A DNA stretch of 44,644 nt from Deltaproteobacteria bacterium (GTDB taxonomy: Bacteria; Desulfobacterota; Desulfarculia; Adiutricales; JAFDHD01), in the NCBI GenBank assembly GCA_019308995.1, contig JAFDHD010000033.1, positions 1-44,644 on the forward strand, in the 5' to 3' direction. A model generated the notes under the pieces. That model was not told the origin of the DNA. It worked only from the letters and a program-made list of their open reading frames with translations, and did not search any database. This document shows, piece by piece, positions 37,129-44,644 of the stretch. The translations under genes and the position numbers were made by a program. The first letter of the stretch is position 1. Each line of letters begins with the position of its first letter.

Positions 37129-39426
37129 TCAGCCTACCATAAAATTGGCGGCAACAGCTTGTCCCAGAGAGACACCACCATCATTACAAGGAACCTCTTG
37201 ATGCGTGAAGACCGTGAGGCCCGCTTCCTCCAAATATCTCCGGGTAAGCATAGAAAACAATCGGTTCTGAAACACACCGCCGCTTAAAGCCACCTGATTC
37301 ACTCCAGCCCTCTGAGCCAGAATTTGACACATCTCAACGACCATCCAGGCCATGGTGTTATGAAATCTGGCGGATATTTCAGCCTGCGAAAGCCCCTGGG
37401 CCAGGTCTGAGAGGATTCCCTTGAAGAGTTCCCGGAGGCGCACCACCATAAGCCCGTTTCGCTCATTAATTTCAAATAAATATCTTTCAGATCTTGCTAT
37501 CTCTTCCGAGGCAACCATTTCAAGCTCAATAGAGGCCTGAGCTTCATAATCCACCCGGTCCCTGACGCCTATCAAAGCCGAGACACCGTCAAAAAGACGC
37601 CCCGAACTGGATGTCATGGGCGAGTTGACGGCTTTTTCAATCTGTTTTTTTATAAGGTCAATCTCAAGGCTTTTCAAAGGCGAAAGAAAGGCCAGCTTCT
37701 GATTCAAAGCATCTTCCCCCAGTAACGTTAAAAGGTAGCTGATTGCCATGCGAAAGGGCTTCCTGACAGCCTCGGCGCCGCCGGGCATGGGTACGTATTC
37801 CAGATGCCCCATCCGCCTGAAATTCCCGTAATCAGCCAGCAGGAATTCTCCTCCCCAGATGCGGCCGTCAGTACCGTATCCTGTCCCGTCGAAAGCGACC
37901 CCCAAAACAGGCGGCTTGATATTATTTTCCGCCATGCAGCTCACGATGTGCGCATGATGATGCTGAACCGGAACCATCATAAGATTGTTTCTTAGCTCTT
38001 TTAGCTGAAAGGCATACCTGGTGGAAAGGTAGTCTGGATGCTGGTCATAGGCCACAATTTTCGGCTCAAGGCGGAAAAGCTTTTTATATAACTCGATCGT
38101 GTTCTCAAAATGGCTTAAAACCTCGAAACTATCCATGTCTCCCAGGTGCTGGCTCAGAAAGGCATACTCGTCTCTGGTCAGGCAGAAGGTGTTCTTGAGT
38201 TCGGCCCCGCAGGCCAAGACCTCCTTGGCCTTAAATGGCAAGCGAATAGGATCAGGAGCATAGCCTCGAGCCCGCCTGATCATCTTGAGACGGCCCTGCT
38301 CTATCATGGTCACACTGTCGTCATAGCGGGCATGGATGTCTCGATCATGCAGCAGGAAGTAGTCGGCGATCTTGCCCAGCTTTTGCAAGGACTCATCATT
38401 ATCCTTGGCAATGGGTTCTTCGCTTATATTACCACTGGTCATGACCAGAGGCAGACCGACCTCCCTCATCAATAAATGGTGAAGCGGAGTGTAAGGCACC
38501 ATGACCCCTAAGTAATTATTATTAGGGGCCACCATGGGAGAAATGAAACGCGTGTGCCTGTGCTTTAAAAGAACAATGGGTGATGCGGGGGAAGTAAGAA
38601 GCGCTTCCTCTTCGCCTGAAACAAAACAGTATCTCTTGATTTCGTCCAGGTTGGACATCATCACGGCCAGAGGCTTGAATGGTCGGCGCTTCCTCTGCCG
38701 CAGGAGCTGAACCGCATTTTCATCTGTGGCGTCACAGGCGAGTAAGAATCCTCCAAGCCCCTTAACAGCTAAGATGTTTCCCTGCTTGATGAGCCTTGCA
38801 GCGTCAACGATGGGATCATACGAAGAAATCGTCAGGCCGGCTCGATCGGTGAGTTCGAGCCTGGGGCCGCAATTTGGGCAGGCATTAGGTTGGGCGTGAA
38901 ACCGGCGATCCAGGGGGTTTTCATACTCACGCTGGCACTCAAGGCACATCTTAAAACGATGCATGGTCGTGTTAACCCGATCATACGGAATATCCTCGAT
39001 GATGGTAAACCTGGGGCCGCAGTTAGTGCAGTTTGTGAATGGATAACGAAAGTGCCGATCCCTTGAATCAAAAATCTCCGCCTGACAAAATGGACAGGTG
39101 GCAATGTCAGGTGAGATAAGCTGGTATCCCCCCGCTTCAGCCCGGCTGTCTCGAATCACGAACCGATAATATCCGGACGGCGCTGAAAAATGAAAGGCGA
39201 CCTTCTCGATCTGAGCCACGGGCGGGGCTTCTGTTTTTAGGCCTGCTAAAAAGCGCTCGATAGCCTCGCCACTGCCTTCAACCTCGATCCTGACGTCTCC
39301 TGAGGTGTTGCACACCCAACCCTTAAGGTCATGTTTTACGGCCAACTGGTAGACAAAGGGCCTGAATCCAACACCCTGGACTATGCCTCGGACGCTTACT
39401 TGAGCTTTCTTTAAGCCCTCAACCAT
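37129..39426 (-). CDS. hypF: Carbamoyltransferase HypF
   Basis: A 765-residue enzyme that activates carbamoyl phosphate and passes the carbamoyl group to HypE. Domains in order are: acylphosphatase (about 8-95, VRGIVQGVGFRPFVYQLA); two zinc-finger sets (CPFC...CTNC and CLEC...CPNC, about 110-190); a YrdC-like nucleotide site (about 205-390); and a Kae1-like domain with HHHAHIVSCMAE, DGTGYGTDG and ALSGGVFQN. It is the first gene of hypFCDE. HypA and HypB, which insert nickel, are not in this window. AAGGG precedes the ATG. Confidence 0.95.
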   Translation of the reverse strand: MVEGLKKAQVSVRGIVQGVGFRPFVYQLAVKHDLKGWVCNTSGDVRIEVEGSGEAIERFLAGLKTEAPPVAQIEKVAFHFSAPSGYYRFVIRDSRAEAGGYQLISPDIATCPFCQAEIFDSRDRHFRYPFTNCTNCGPRFTIIEDIPYDRVNTTMHRFKMCLECQREYENPLDRRFHAQPNACPNCGPRLELTDRAGLTISSYDPIVDAARLIKQGNILAVKGLGGFLLACDATDENAVQLLRQRKRRPFKPLAVMMSNLDEIKRYCFVSGEEEALLTSPASPIVLLKHRHTRFISPMVAPNNNYLGVMVPYTPLHHLLMREVGLPLVMTSGNISEEPIAKDNDESLQKLGKIADYFLLHDRDIHARYDDSVTMIEQGRLKMIRRARGYAPDPIRLPFKAKEVLACGAELKNTFCLTRDEYAFLSQHLGDMDSFEVLSHFENTIELYKKLFRLEPKIVAYDQHPDYLSTRYAFQLKELRNNLMMVPVQHHHAHIVSCMAENNIKPPVLGVAFDGTGYGTDGRIWGGEFLLADYGNFRRMGHLEYVPMPGGAEAVRKPFRMAISYLLTLLGEDALNQKLAFLSPLKSLEIDLIKKQIEKAVNSPMTSSSGRLFDGVSALIGVRDRVDYEAQASIELEMVASEEIARSERYLFEINERNGLMVVRLRELFKGILSDLAQGLSQAEISARFHNTMAWMVVEMCQILAQRAGVNQVALSGGVFQNRLFSMLTRRYLEEAGLTVFTHQEVPCNDGGVSLGQAVAANFMVG

Positions 39427-39731
39427 AGAGACTCAACCCTTTTTAATATTACCAGAACCATACCATATTGATTCTTTATTCATGAGCCGGTCAGAAAGAG
39501 GAACATCATTAAAATTTTTAAGATCTGCATTGATTACAAAAAATCCTGACATATTTAAGTTTAAAGAGTGCAATTCATATACCAAACCAACTCCCGGTTT
39601 ATATCTAAAGATCCAGGCTCTGGATGGAGCTGGCGATTCTGAAATGCTTCGCTTGGGCTTCCCCTCACGCCCGACCTCCCTGCTCATTCTTTCCGCCTGT
39701 GTCTTCCTGCTGATGCTCCTTACTAGTCTTC
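39427..39731. other. Upstream region of hypF, no gene recognised
   Basis: Frames exist on both strands (leftward 39433-39870, rightward 39482-39757) but neither has a ribosome site or family resemblance, and both run into the palindromic activator site. The hyp promoter should lie here; I see no strong consensus. Confidence 0.45.
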
Positions 39732-39760
39732 TTTTTACAATTTGTAAAGATTCTTGACAG
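39732..39760 (+). promoter_or_regulatory. Upstream activator site, copy 2
   Basis: The same perfect palindrome TTTACAATTTGTAAA (39734-39748, centre 39741), with 21 identical bases shared with 11732-11752 and TGACAG at the same offset. It lies 131 bases upstream of the -12 element of a strong sigma-54 promoter. It is inferred to bind the NtrC-type activator encoded at 10278-11708. Confidence 0.75.
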
Positions 39761-39857
39761 GCATTTCTTTTAAGATGCAGAAAAAAAACGACAGGTCTGG
39801 CTAAACGAATATTACTTATTTTCAAATAAAAAGGCAAAAAACCAGATAAATTTCGTC

Positions 39858-39874
39858 TTGGCACAAGCATTGCT
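39858..39874 (+). promoter_or_regulatory. Sigma-54 promoter, copy 2
   Basis: TTGGCAC-AAGCA-TTGCT matches the sigma-54 consensus fully, with GG at 39860-39861 and GC at 39872-39873 separated by 10 bases. It points to the small-protein/flavoprotein unit starting at 40301, which would then have a leader of about 415 bases. Confidence 0.82.
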
Positions 39875-40112
39875 CTATCATTTTAAGGATAAGTCAAAAA
39901 CGAGTGTCACTGTTGGACAAGGATCATGGCTTGGGCCATCATCTCTGAGGCTCAGAAAAAAATGCAGCTCCTTTTGCCAAATCTTTTATCTCTATCTAGT
40001 ACCGCTTCCCGCCATAATTTCCAGTTCCAGCCGCCGGACAAACCCTTCAAAGTTGGGTGAATTGCGGCGCGCTTGAGTGGACCATGAACGAGGTATCAAG
40101 TCCAGTGGAGGA

Positions 40113-40134
40113 AATCTGAAATTATTTTCAGATT
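40113..40134. promoter_or_regulatory. Candidate operator, 9-bp perfect inverted repeat
   Basis: AATCTGAAA-TTAT-TTTCAGATT is perfectly symmetric with a 4-base spacer. It ends 45 bases upstream of a candidate -35 element, a common position for an activator or repressor dimer. Confidence 0.45.
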
Positions 40135-40178
40135 CTGTTAAGATTCCTGGAAGTAGTTTCATTGTTAGACGAAAAAAA

Positions 40179-40207
40179 TTGACACTACCATTGGTTTGCA
40201 TTAGAAA
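40179..40207 (+). promoter_or_regulatory. Candidate sigma-70 promoter
   Basis: TTGACA (40179-40184) and TAGAAA (40202-40207) are separated by 17 bases. The -35 is perfect and the -10 matches at 4 of 6. It lies 94 bases before the small-protein gene. Confidence 0.5.
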
Positions 40208-40300
40208 GAACTAGCAAAAGAATCTAGAGACAATCTATGAGGATGTTTGGAAGCGCTTAATCGGTTATTTTTATCTAGCCATGAAAAAAGAGGAGGGCCA

Positions 40301-40543
40301 ATGGCTGACGCGGAAAAGAGGGAATTTCTTAATCATTTAGAATCAGAAGTAATTCAAATGGGCGGAGGAGCTAAGAAGGGTCTCATTAGTAAAAGAGAAT
40401 TAGAGGAGGCAGAAGAAATAAGGGTGTCAATACGTCCTCCAAAGTTCTTAGGGAGTATTGAGCTGTTTACCCTTCGGAAGCTGGAACCGGCTGATTACCA
40501 CCTTATCCTGTTGGCTATCCCGAGAGGCAAGGATGGGTGTTGA
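40301..40543 (+). CDS. Small protein of unknown function
   Basis: An 80-residue charged soluble protein beginning MADAEKREFLNHLESEV, with a predicted helical first half and a more hydrophobic end (DYHLILLAIPRGKDGC). AGGAGGG lies close before the ATG at 40301; an earlier in-frame ATG at 40247 has no such site. It precedes the flavoprotein gene by 86 bases and probably shares its transcript. I do not recognise a family. It could be an accessory subunit, but that rests on position only. Confidence 0.6.
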   Translation: MADAEKREFLNHLESEVIQMGGGAKKGLISKRELEEAEEIRVSIRPPKFLGSIELFTLRKLEPADYHLILLAIPRGKDGC

Positions 40544-40629
40544 TTTCAAAACAATGACAGCAGCCTTAAGTATGCCAAAGAAGGTAATGGATAAGCAAGG
40601 AAACGAACATCTAACAAAAGGAGGTCGTT

Positions 40630-42117
40630 ATGATCAGAACAGCCGAGCAGTATGTGGAAAGTTTGAGAGATGGCAGGATAATTTATCTCAACGGAGAAAA
40701 AATACCTGATATTACAAAGCATCCGTCTTTCAAGGGACCCATCAATGCCAGAGCCCTGAGTTATGTGCTTTATAACCACCCCAAGTTTAAGGATCTCCTC
40801 ACTCTGGAGGAGGATGGTCAAAGATTCCTGTTTCTGTGGAAACAGCCCAAGACCGCTGAAGACCTGGTTAAACGAAGGGACCTTTATATTACCTGCATGC
40901 GCTGGGGCGCCGCCATGAGCGGTATGGGACCTGACGCCTTGGCTGCCTCAGGCGTCACAGCGGCAAGGATGGATAAGGCGTTGGGCACTAATTATACCGA
41001 GGCTGTGGAGGACTATCGTAATCATCTAAAAGAAGCGGACCCGGCTATTACGGGCGCCATCACCGATGTAAAGGGAAACAGGGGCATGCGTCCTTCGGCG
41101 CAGGAACAGCACCAGGATTTTTATGTCAGGATTGTTGACAAACAAAAGGATGGAATAGTGGTGCAGGGGGCCAAGATGCACATCAGCGCCACCCCGACGG
41201 CCAATGAACTGATCGTTTCCCCATGCCGGGCTCATCGTGAAGAGGACAAGGATTATGCCGTCGTCTTTGCCACACCGATAAATGCTGAAGGCATCAAACT
41301 GCTGACTTCGCCCCCATACTACTCCGAAACAGGGGAGGAGGCTGAGTGGAACTGGCCTGCATCTGGACGCTATGCAGGGGTCAGCGAGTGTTTGATTGTC
41401 TTTGATAATGTTTTTGTGCCCTGGAACAGGGTGTTCATGTGCGGTGAATGGCAGTATACCAGGGACCAGGCCTGGATGTTTGGCGTTTTCCACCGTCTTT
41501 TCGGCTCCTGTCATAAGGTGATATCCACTGAACAGGATGCAGGTGTGGCAGCACTCATGGCGGAATACAACGGCATAGACAGGTATGCCCATATCCAGGA
41601 AAAATTGGCCTGGCTCGCCATGCACGCGCAACTCGTGGATGCCATGTCCCGGGCCGGATGCGCGAATCCTGATTACTTCCCTGATATAGGTCTGGCAGCT
41701 CCCAATCTCATGTATACCAATATCGCCAAATATATTTTTGCAAATGAGCAGCATGAGACTTCCAAGATTGTGGCGGATATTGCCGGCGGGCTGCCATCCA
41801 CGGCCTTTTCCTATAAAGATTGGATGAATCCCGAAGAAAGACCCTATATTGAGAAATACCTTGCAGGCAAGAATGGCGTGCCCACGGAGCACCGGCTGCG
41901 TGCCGTGAGGCTGGTAAAGGATTTAATCGGCCACGGTCACGACGGGGCGTTCATTCACACAGAAGGCTCACTTGCAGCGCAGAAGATGGCGATATACGCT
42001 GCCGCCCCCTGGGACAAATACAAGGCTGTAGCTAAAAGAATTGCCAGAATCCCGGGCTGGAAAGAGCACCCTGATTTAAAGGAGTTGCCTGACTGGCCAC
42101 CTGAATTTATAGTTTAA
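40630..42117 (+). CDS. 4-Hydroxybutyryl-CoA dehydratase/HpaB-fold flavoprotein with atypical Fe-S ligands
   Basis: A 495-residue member of the family that unites 4-hydroxybutyryl-CoA dehydratase/vinylacetyl-CoA isomerase (AbfD) and HpaB-type hydroxylases. The FAD-site region DVKGNRGMRPSAQ (146-158), GAKMHISATPT and ECLIVFDNVFVPWNRVFMCGE are typical. AbfD holds its [4Fe-4S] with two Cys in CxxxC, one His and one Cys. Here His288 and Cys294 (FHRLFGSC) are present, but the first region reads ITCMRWGAAMSGMG, with only Cys89. At least one ligand therefore seems missing. It may be an isomerase, another acyl-CoA enzyme or a hydroxylase-like protein. AAGGAGGT precedes the ATG. Its transcription is probably sigma-54 dependent. 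Confidence 0.82.
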   Translation: MIRTAEQYVESLRDGRIIYLNGEKIPDITKHPSFKGPINARALSYVLYNHPKFKDLLTLEEDGQRFLFLWKQPKTAEDLVKRRDLYITCMRWGAAMSGMGPDALAASGVTAARMDKALGTNYTEAVEDYRNHLKEADPAITGAITDVKGNRGMRPSAQEQHQDFYVRIVDKQKDGIVVQGAKMHISATPTANELIVSPCRAHREEDKDYAVVFATPINAEGIKLLTSPPYYSETGEEAEWNWPASGRYAGVSECLIVFDNVFVPWNRVFMCGEWQYTRDQAWMFGVFHRLFGSCHKVISTEQDAGVAALMAEYNGIDRYAHIQEKLAWLAMHAQLVDAMSRAGCANPDYFPDIGLAAPNLMYTNIAKYIFANEQHETSKIVADIAGGLPSTAFSYKDWMNPEERPYIEKYLAGKNGVPTEHRLRAVRLVKDLIGHGHDGAFIHTEGSLAAQKMAIYAAAPWDKYKAVAKRIARIPGWKEHPDLKELPDWPPEFIV

Positions 42118-42281
42118 TGACAGGGTAATCTTAAGTAGCCACTGAGGCGGGTTAAGAGGCATTGTTTAATAAATAGTCAATGAACTCTCAGTCAAGTGAT
42201 CGTAAAAACCAATTAGTCGTCAATAATGGCTGAGTTACCCGGGTCGGATGCGGCCTGAATGACAAAACAGAAGCAAAATTT

Positions 42282-42318
42282 AAAATACCTTCTCCGATTT
42301 ATTCGGAGAAGGTATTTT
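42282..42318. terminator. Strong bidirectional hairpin terminator
   Basis: AAAATACCTTCTCCGA (42282-42297) and its perfect complement (42303-42318) form a 16-bp stem around a 5-base loop, ending in ATTTTAATAATAAT. The A/T-rich outer pairs supply a T-run on either strand. It ends the flavoprotein transcript; the thioesterase gene starts 40 bases beyond it. Confidence 0.75.
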
Positions 42319-42358
42319 AATAATAATCTGAAATGTAAAAGGTGAGAAAGGCCTCCCC

Positions 42359-43174
42359 ATGAAGATTGCAATTGAACACGCTCTTGCATTAGAAAAAAGT
42401 AAGAAATCAAATATATGGAAAGAAAGTTATGCCATCCGGTCTTATGAGGTAAATTCCAAAGGCAGCCTTTCTATTATATCGCTTTGTCACCTGATGCAGG
42501 AGGCCGCGGAAAAACACGCCATCACCATGGGACTGGCTCTTGAAGACCTGCGTTCTGATAACCTGACCTGGGTCCTTTCCCGTTTTGCGTTAAAAATAGA
42601 CGCCTATCCCGGCTGGAAAGATCAAATCCAGGTCTATACCTGGCCTTCCGGAATTCAACGGTTGTTTGCCTTAAGGGACTTCCTGGTTACCGATCAAGAC
42701 AACCGGCCCTTGGCCGCCTCGGTCTCGGCCTGGCTTATCATCAACGCCGAAACCAGACGTCCTGTAAGAATGCAGCCTTTTATTGACAAACTCAACATTG
42801 TCGAGCAGGACCACGTCCTGAGGCATAAACTCGATAAGCTTCCCGAGCTTAAGCGACATGGCCATGGACAACGATTCCGCGTCAGATATCGAGACCTTGA
42901 CTTGAATCAGCATGTCAACAACGTTAGCTATATAGAATGGGTAGTTGAAAGCGTGCCCTCAGATATTCAAAACACCTCCACCCTCTCTGAGCTTGAAATA
43001 AACTTTCAGGCCGAAGCATTCTTTGGCGATCACGTTGTGGCCAGATGTCATCCGCAAAGTACTGACCGCAGCACATTTCTTCACAACATTATTCGTGAAG
43101 GAGACAATCAGGAGGTTGTCCGGGCAAAAACCGCCTGGAGAAAAGTGAATGCCATAAACCAAAAAAATATCTAA
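42359..43174 (+). CDS. Acyl-ACP thioesterase family protein
   Basis: A 271-residue protein with two hotdog domains, like plant and bacterial acyl-ACP thioesterases that release free fatty acids from acyl carrier protein. The first domain has SYEVNSKGSLSIISLCHLMQE, then NLTWVLSRF and YTWPSG. The second has the family motif DLDLNQHVNNVSYIEWV, with the catalytic Asn and His. Its start follows GGTGAGAAAGG. It lies 40 bases after the hairpin terminator, so it is probably transcribed separately. Chain-length preference, or activity on acyl-CoA instead, cannot be read from the sequence. Confidence 0.88.
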   Translation: MKIAIEHALALEKSKKSNIWKESYAIRSYEVNSKGSLSIISLCHLMQEAAEKHAITMGLALEDLRSDNLTWVLSRFALKIDAYPGWKDQIQVYTWPSGIQRLFALRDFLVTDQDNRPLAASVSAWLIINAETRRPVRMQPFIDKLNIVEQDHVLRHKLDKLPELKRHGHGQRFRVRYRDLDLNQHVNNVSYIEWVVESVPSDIQNTSTLSELEINFQAEAFFGDHVVARCHPQSTDRSTFLHNIIREGDNQEVVRAKTAWRKVNAINQKNI

Positions 43175-43344
43175 TTTCAATATATTACAAAATTCATCAT
43201 TTGACACATCAATCCTTTTCACGTTATATTTAATACTAGGGAAAGTAATTTTTAGCGCCTCTTTAGCCCTGATCTTGCTGTCTCATGGATAACACTTTAT
43301 CAAGAATATGACCGTCTGTAAGCTGTTCATATCAAGGTGTCCTC

Positions 43345-44644
43345 ATGGAACTTATTATCACCCATGATCGAGCGGACTTTGACGCGGTCGCCTCTATGCT
43401 CTGCGCCAGAAAGCTTTTTCCGAAGGCCGTTCCTGTGCTTCCCAAGACATCGGTCTTCAAGCTTAAGGCGGTCCTTTCATTATACCGGAACGTAACCAAT
43501 TTTCGCTCGATTCGCTATCTTAAGAAGCTGAAGGATCTTTCTTTGGATCAGATTATCGTGGTTGACACAAAGAAAAAAGATAAACTAAAGGATTTTGCGC
43601 CATATTTGGGAAGTGTCGGCAACCGCCTCCTGATCTTTGATCACCATCCCCCCACCTCGAATGACCTGACTTGGGGCACATTGGAGCAGTTTCCACATGG
43701 CGCCAATGCCACAGGCCTTTTCTTTAAACTCATGGAGCAGGACATCGAATTGACACCTGCGGAAGCTACAATAATTATGCTAGGCATCTATGCGGATACA
43801 GGTAAACTGACATATCCGGGAACGAAAGCAGAGGATGCCATAGCGGTCGGTAAACTGCTTCATCTCGGAGCAGACCTCCAATCGGTTAATCACTATCTCC
43901 GCCCCTTTTTCGATCCGGCCCAGCGCTCCCTTTTTCGAGAGATGCTTGCCTGCCTTCAAGAGATTGATATAGAGGGATACAAGGTGGTCCTGGTGAAAAT
44001 AAGGATGGAAATGCCTGTTCAAGGGCTTTCCGTACTTCTCGCCAGTGCGAGCGATATGGTTGGCGCGGATGTCATTCTAGGTATTTTTGGGTCCCATACC
44101 AGGCCCGGGGTGCAACTCATCATTCAATCCCTGGTACCCGAGATTCGCGCCGGGGAAATCTGCAGTCATTTCAACGGCGGCGGCCATGCCGGCGCAGCAG
44201 CGGCCTTCCTGCCTCACCTGAACATGGACACCGTGACCGAGGCCTTGTTAAAGATAGTCTCCGAAACCCCCTTCCCAGGCACTAAGGTTAAAGACATCAT
44301 GACACCCACTGTCATTACGATTCCTTCTCATCTTTCCCTTCAGGAAACAGCAGAACGTCTAAGTCGTCAAAGAATCCGCGGAGCTCCGGTGATGGATAAG
44401 GCTGAGAGATTGGTCGGCATGATCTCTGTACGGGACATAGAAAAAGCTCGATTGCAAAAACTTCTCCATGCGCCCGCTTCCGGTTTCATGGCGCATAAGG
44501 TTATCACGATCCACCCTGAAGCCCCTCTCATCACTGCAAGAAAGCTCATCTCCTCTCACAACATCGGCCGACTCCCGGTCATGGAGGATACGAAGCTGGT
44601 GGGCATCGTTTCGCGGGCAGATATCCTTCAAGTCCTTAATGACA
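43345..44644 (+). CDS. DHH phosphoesterase with CBS pair, 3' end outside window
   Basis: The frame stays open to the window edge (433 codons). The N-terminal DHH domain begins MELIITHDRADFDAVAS, with DTKKK, the DHH triad FDHHPP and IYADTGKLTY. A DHHA1-like domain has HFNGGGHAGAAAAF. Two CBS domains follow (VKDIMTPTVITIP...ISVRDI and FMAHKVITIHP...VSRADIL). In Desulfobacterota and Aquifex-like proteins this order is followed by a tRNA nucleotidyltransferase/poly(A) polymerase head, which would lie beyond the window. AAGGTG precedes the ATG. Likely functions are tRNA 3'-end synthesis or repair with an added phosphoesterase and a nucleotide-sensing CBS module. Confidence 0.85.
   Translation, partial: MELIITHDRADFDAVASMLCARKLFPKAVPVLPKTSVFKLKAVLSLYRNVTNFRSIRYLKKLKDLSLDQIIVVDTKKKDKLKDFAPYLGSVGNRLLIFDHHPPTSNDLTWGTLEQFPHGANATGLFFKLMEQDIELTPAEATIIMLGIYADTGKLTYPGTKAEDAIAVGKLLHLGADLQSVNHYLRPFFDPAQRSLFREMLACLQEIDIEGYKVVLVKIRMEMPVQGLSVLLASASDMVGADVILGIFGSHTRPGVQLIIQSLVPEIRAGEICSHFNGGGHAGAAAAFLPHLNMDTVTEALLKIVSETPFPGTKVKDIMTPTVITIPSHLSLQETAERLSRQRIRGAPVMDKAERLVGMISVRDIEKARLQKLLHAPASGFMAHKVITIHPEAPLITARKLISSHNIGRLPVMEDTKLVGIVSRADILQVLND

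Larger units (their letters stand above)
39875..40300 (+). other. Long leader with an internal control region
   Basis: About 425 bases between the sigma-54 promoter and the next start codon. No gene is recognised. It contains a 9-bp inverted repeat at 40113-40134 and a candidate sigma-70 promoter at 40179-40207. The transcript from the sigma-54 site would therefore carry a long leader, while a shorter transcript could arise from the internal promoter. Confidence 0.55.

Noticed and set aside
39482-39757. Rightward 91-codon frame with a hydrophobic end
   Set aside because: It ends inside the activator palindrome; the hydrophobic tail comes from T-rich regulatory DNA and no ribosome site is seen.
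39433-39870. Leftward 145-codon frame between hypF and the sigma-54 promoter
   Set aside because: No ribosome site or recognisable family, and it runs across the conserved activator palindrome and into the promoter.

Overview
The window looks like chromosomal DNA of an anaerobic bacterium with a chemolithotrophic or syntrophic lifestyle, most likely Desulfobacterota (former Deltaproteobacteria). This is an inference from gene content: a cytoplasmic NAD-linked [NiFe] hydrogenase operon with a NuoF-GltD fusion, three acetyl-CoA synthetase paralogues with an OFA-type carboxylate carrier, sigma-54-type control, and a 4-hydroxybutyryl-CoA dehydratase/HpaB-fold flavoprotein. I saw no rRNA, tRNA, CRISPR array, intact insertion sequence or prophage gene.

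Layout. (1) 120-2955, + strand: two coiled-coil proteins followed by an AAA+ protein that joins a Ycf46-like N-terminal domain to a single ClpB/ClpA D1-type ATPase. (2) 3078-8346, - strand: a catabolic operon with a methylmalonate-semialdehyde-type dehydrogenase, a ferritin-like protein, a class III aminotransferase, an L-fucose isomerase-like protein and a truncated zinc dehydrogenase. A good sigma-70 promoter lies upstream. (3) 8803-12418, + strand: a membrane histidine kinase, an NtrC-type sigma-54 activator and a lone receiver domain. (4) 12640-18009, - strand: full-length acetyl-CoA synthetase, then a GNAT acetyltransferase, an AcuC-like deacetylase and an AcsA homologue, the last three translationally overlapped. 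(5) 18607-22803, - strand: a Phd/YefM-type antitoxin, an OFA-family MFS carrier and another acetyl-CoA synthetase. (6) 22804-24038: 1.2 kb with no recognisable gene family, holding a dense hairpin cluster and a possible 33-residue membrane peptide. (7) 24039-34780, + strand: hydrogenase operon hoxE, nuoF-gltD, a broken hoxU/nuoG, hoxY, hoxH and hoxW, then a receiver protein and a GAF-containing histidine kinase. It converges on hypF-hypC-hypD-hypE (39426-34800, - strand). (8) 40301-44644, + strand: a small unknown protein, the HBD/HpaB-fold flavoprotein, an acyl-ACP thioesterase and a DHH-CBS protein cut by the window edge.

How the parts connect. Two distant intergenic regions (11732-11873 and 39732-39874) carry the same 15-bp palindrome, inside 21 identical bases, 130-131 bp upstream of the -12 element of a sigma-54-type promoter. 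One copy begins 24 bp after the NtrC-type activator gene, so that activator probably controls both its neighbouring receiver gene and the distant flavoprotein unit. Acetate activation appears to be under protein acetylation control. The AcsA homologue in that cluster, however, has Arg at position 549, where Bacillus AcsA has its catalytic and acetylated Lys, and it also has a degenerate ATP-binding loop, so it may be a pseudoenzyme. The hydrogenase could link H2 to NAD(H), and through the GltD module perhaps to NADP(H) or ferredoxin, but its HoxU/NuoG subunit is split by an apparent out-of-frame deletion.
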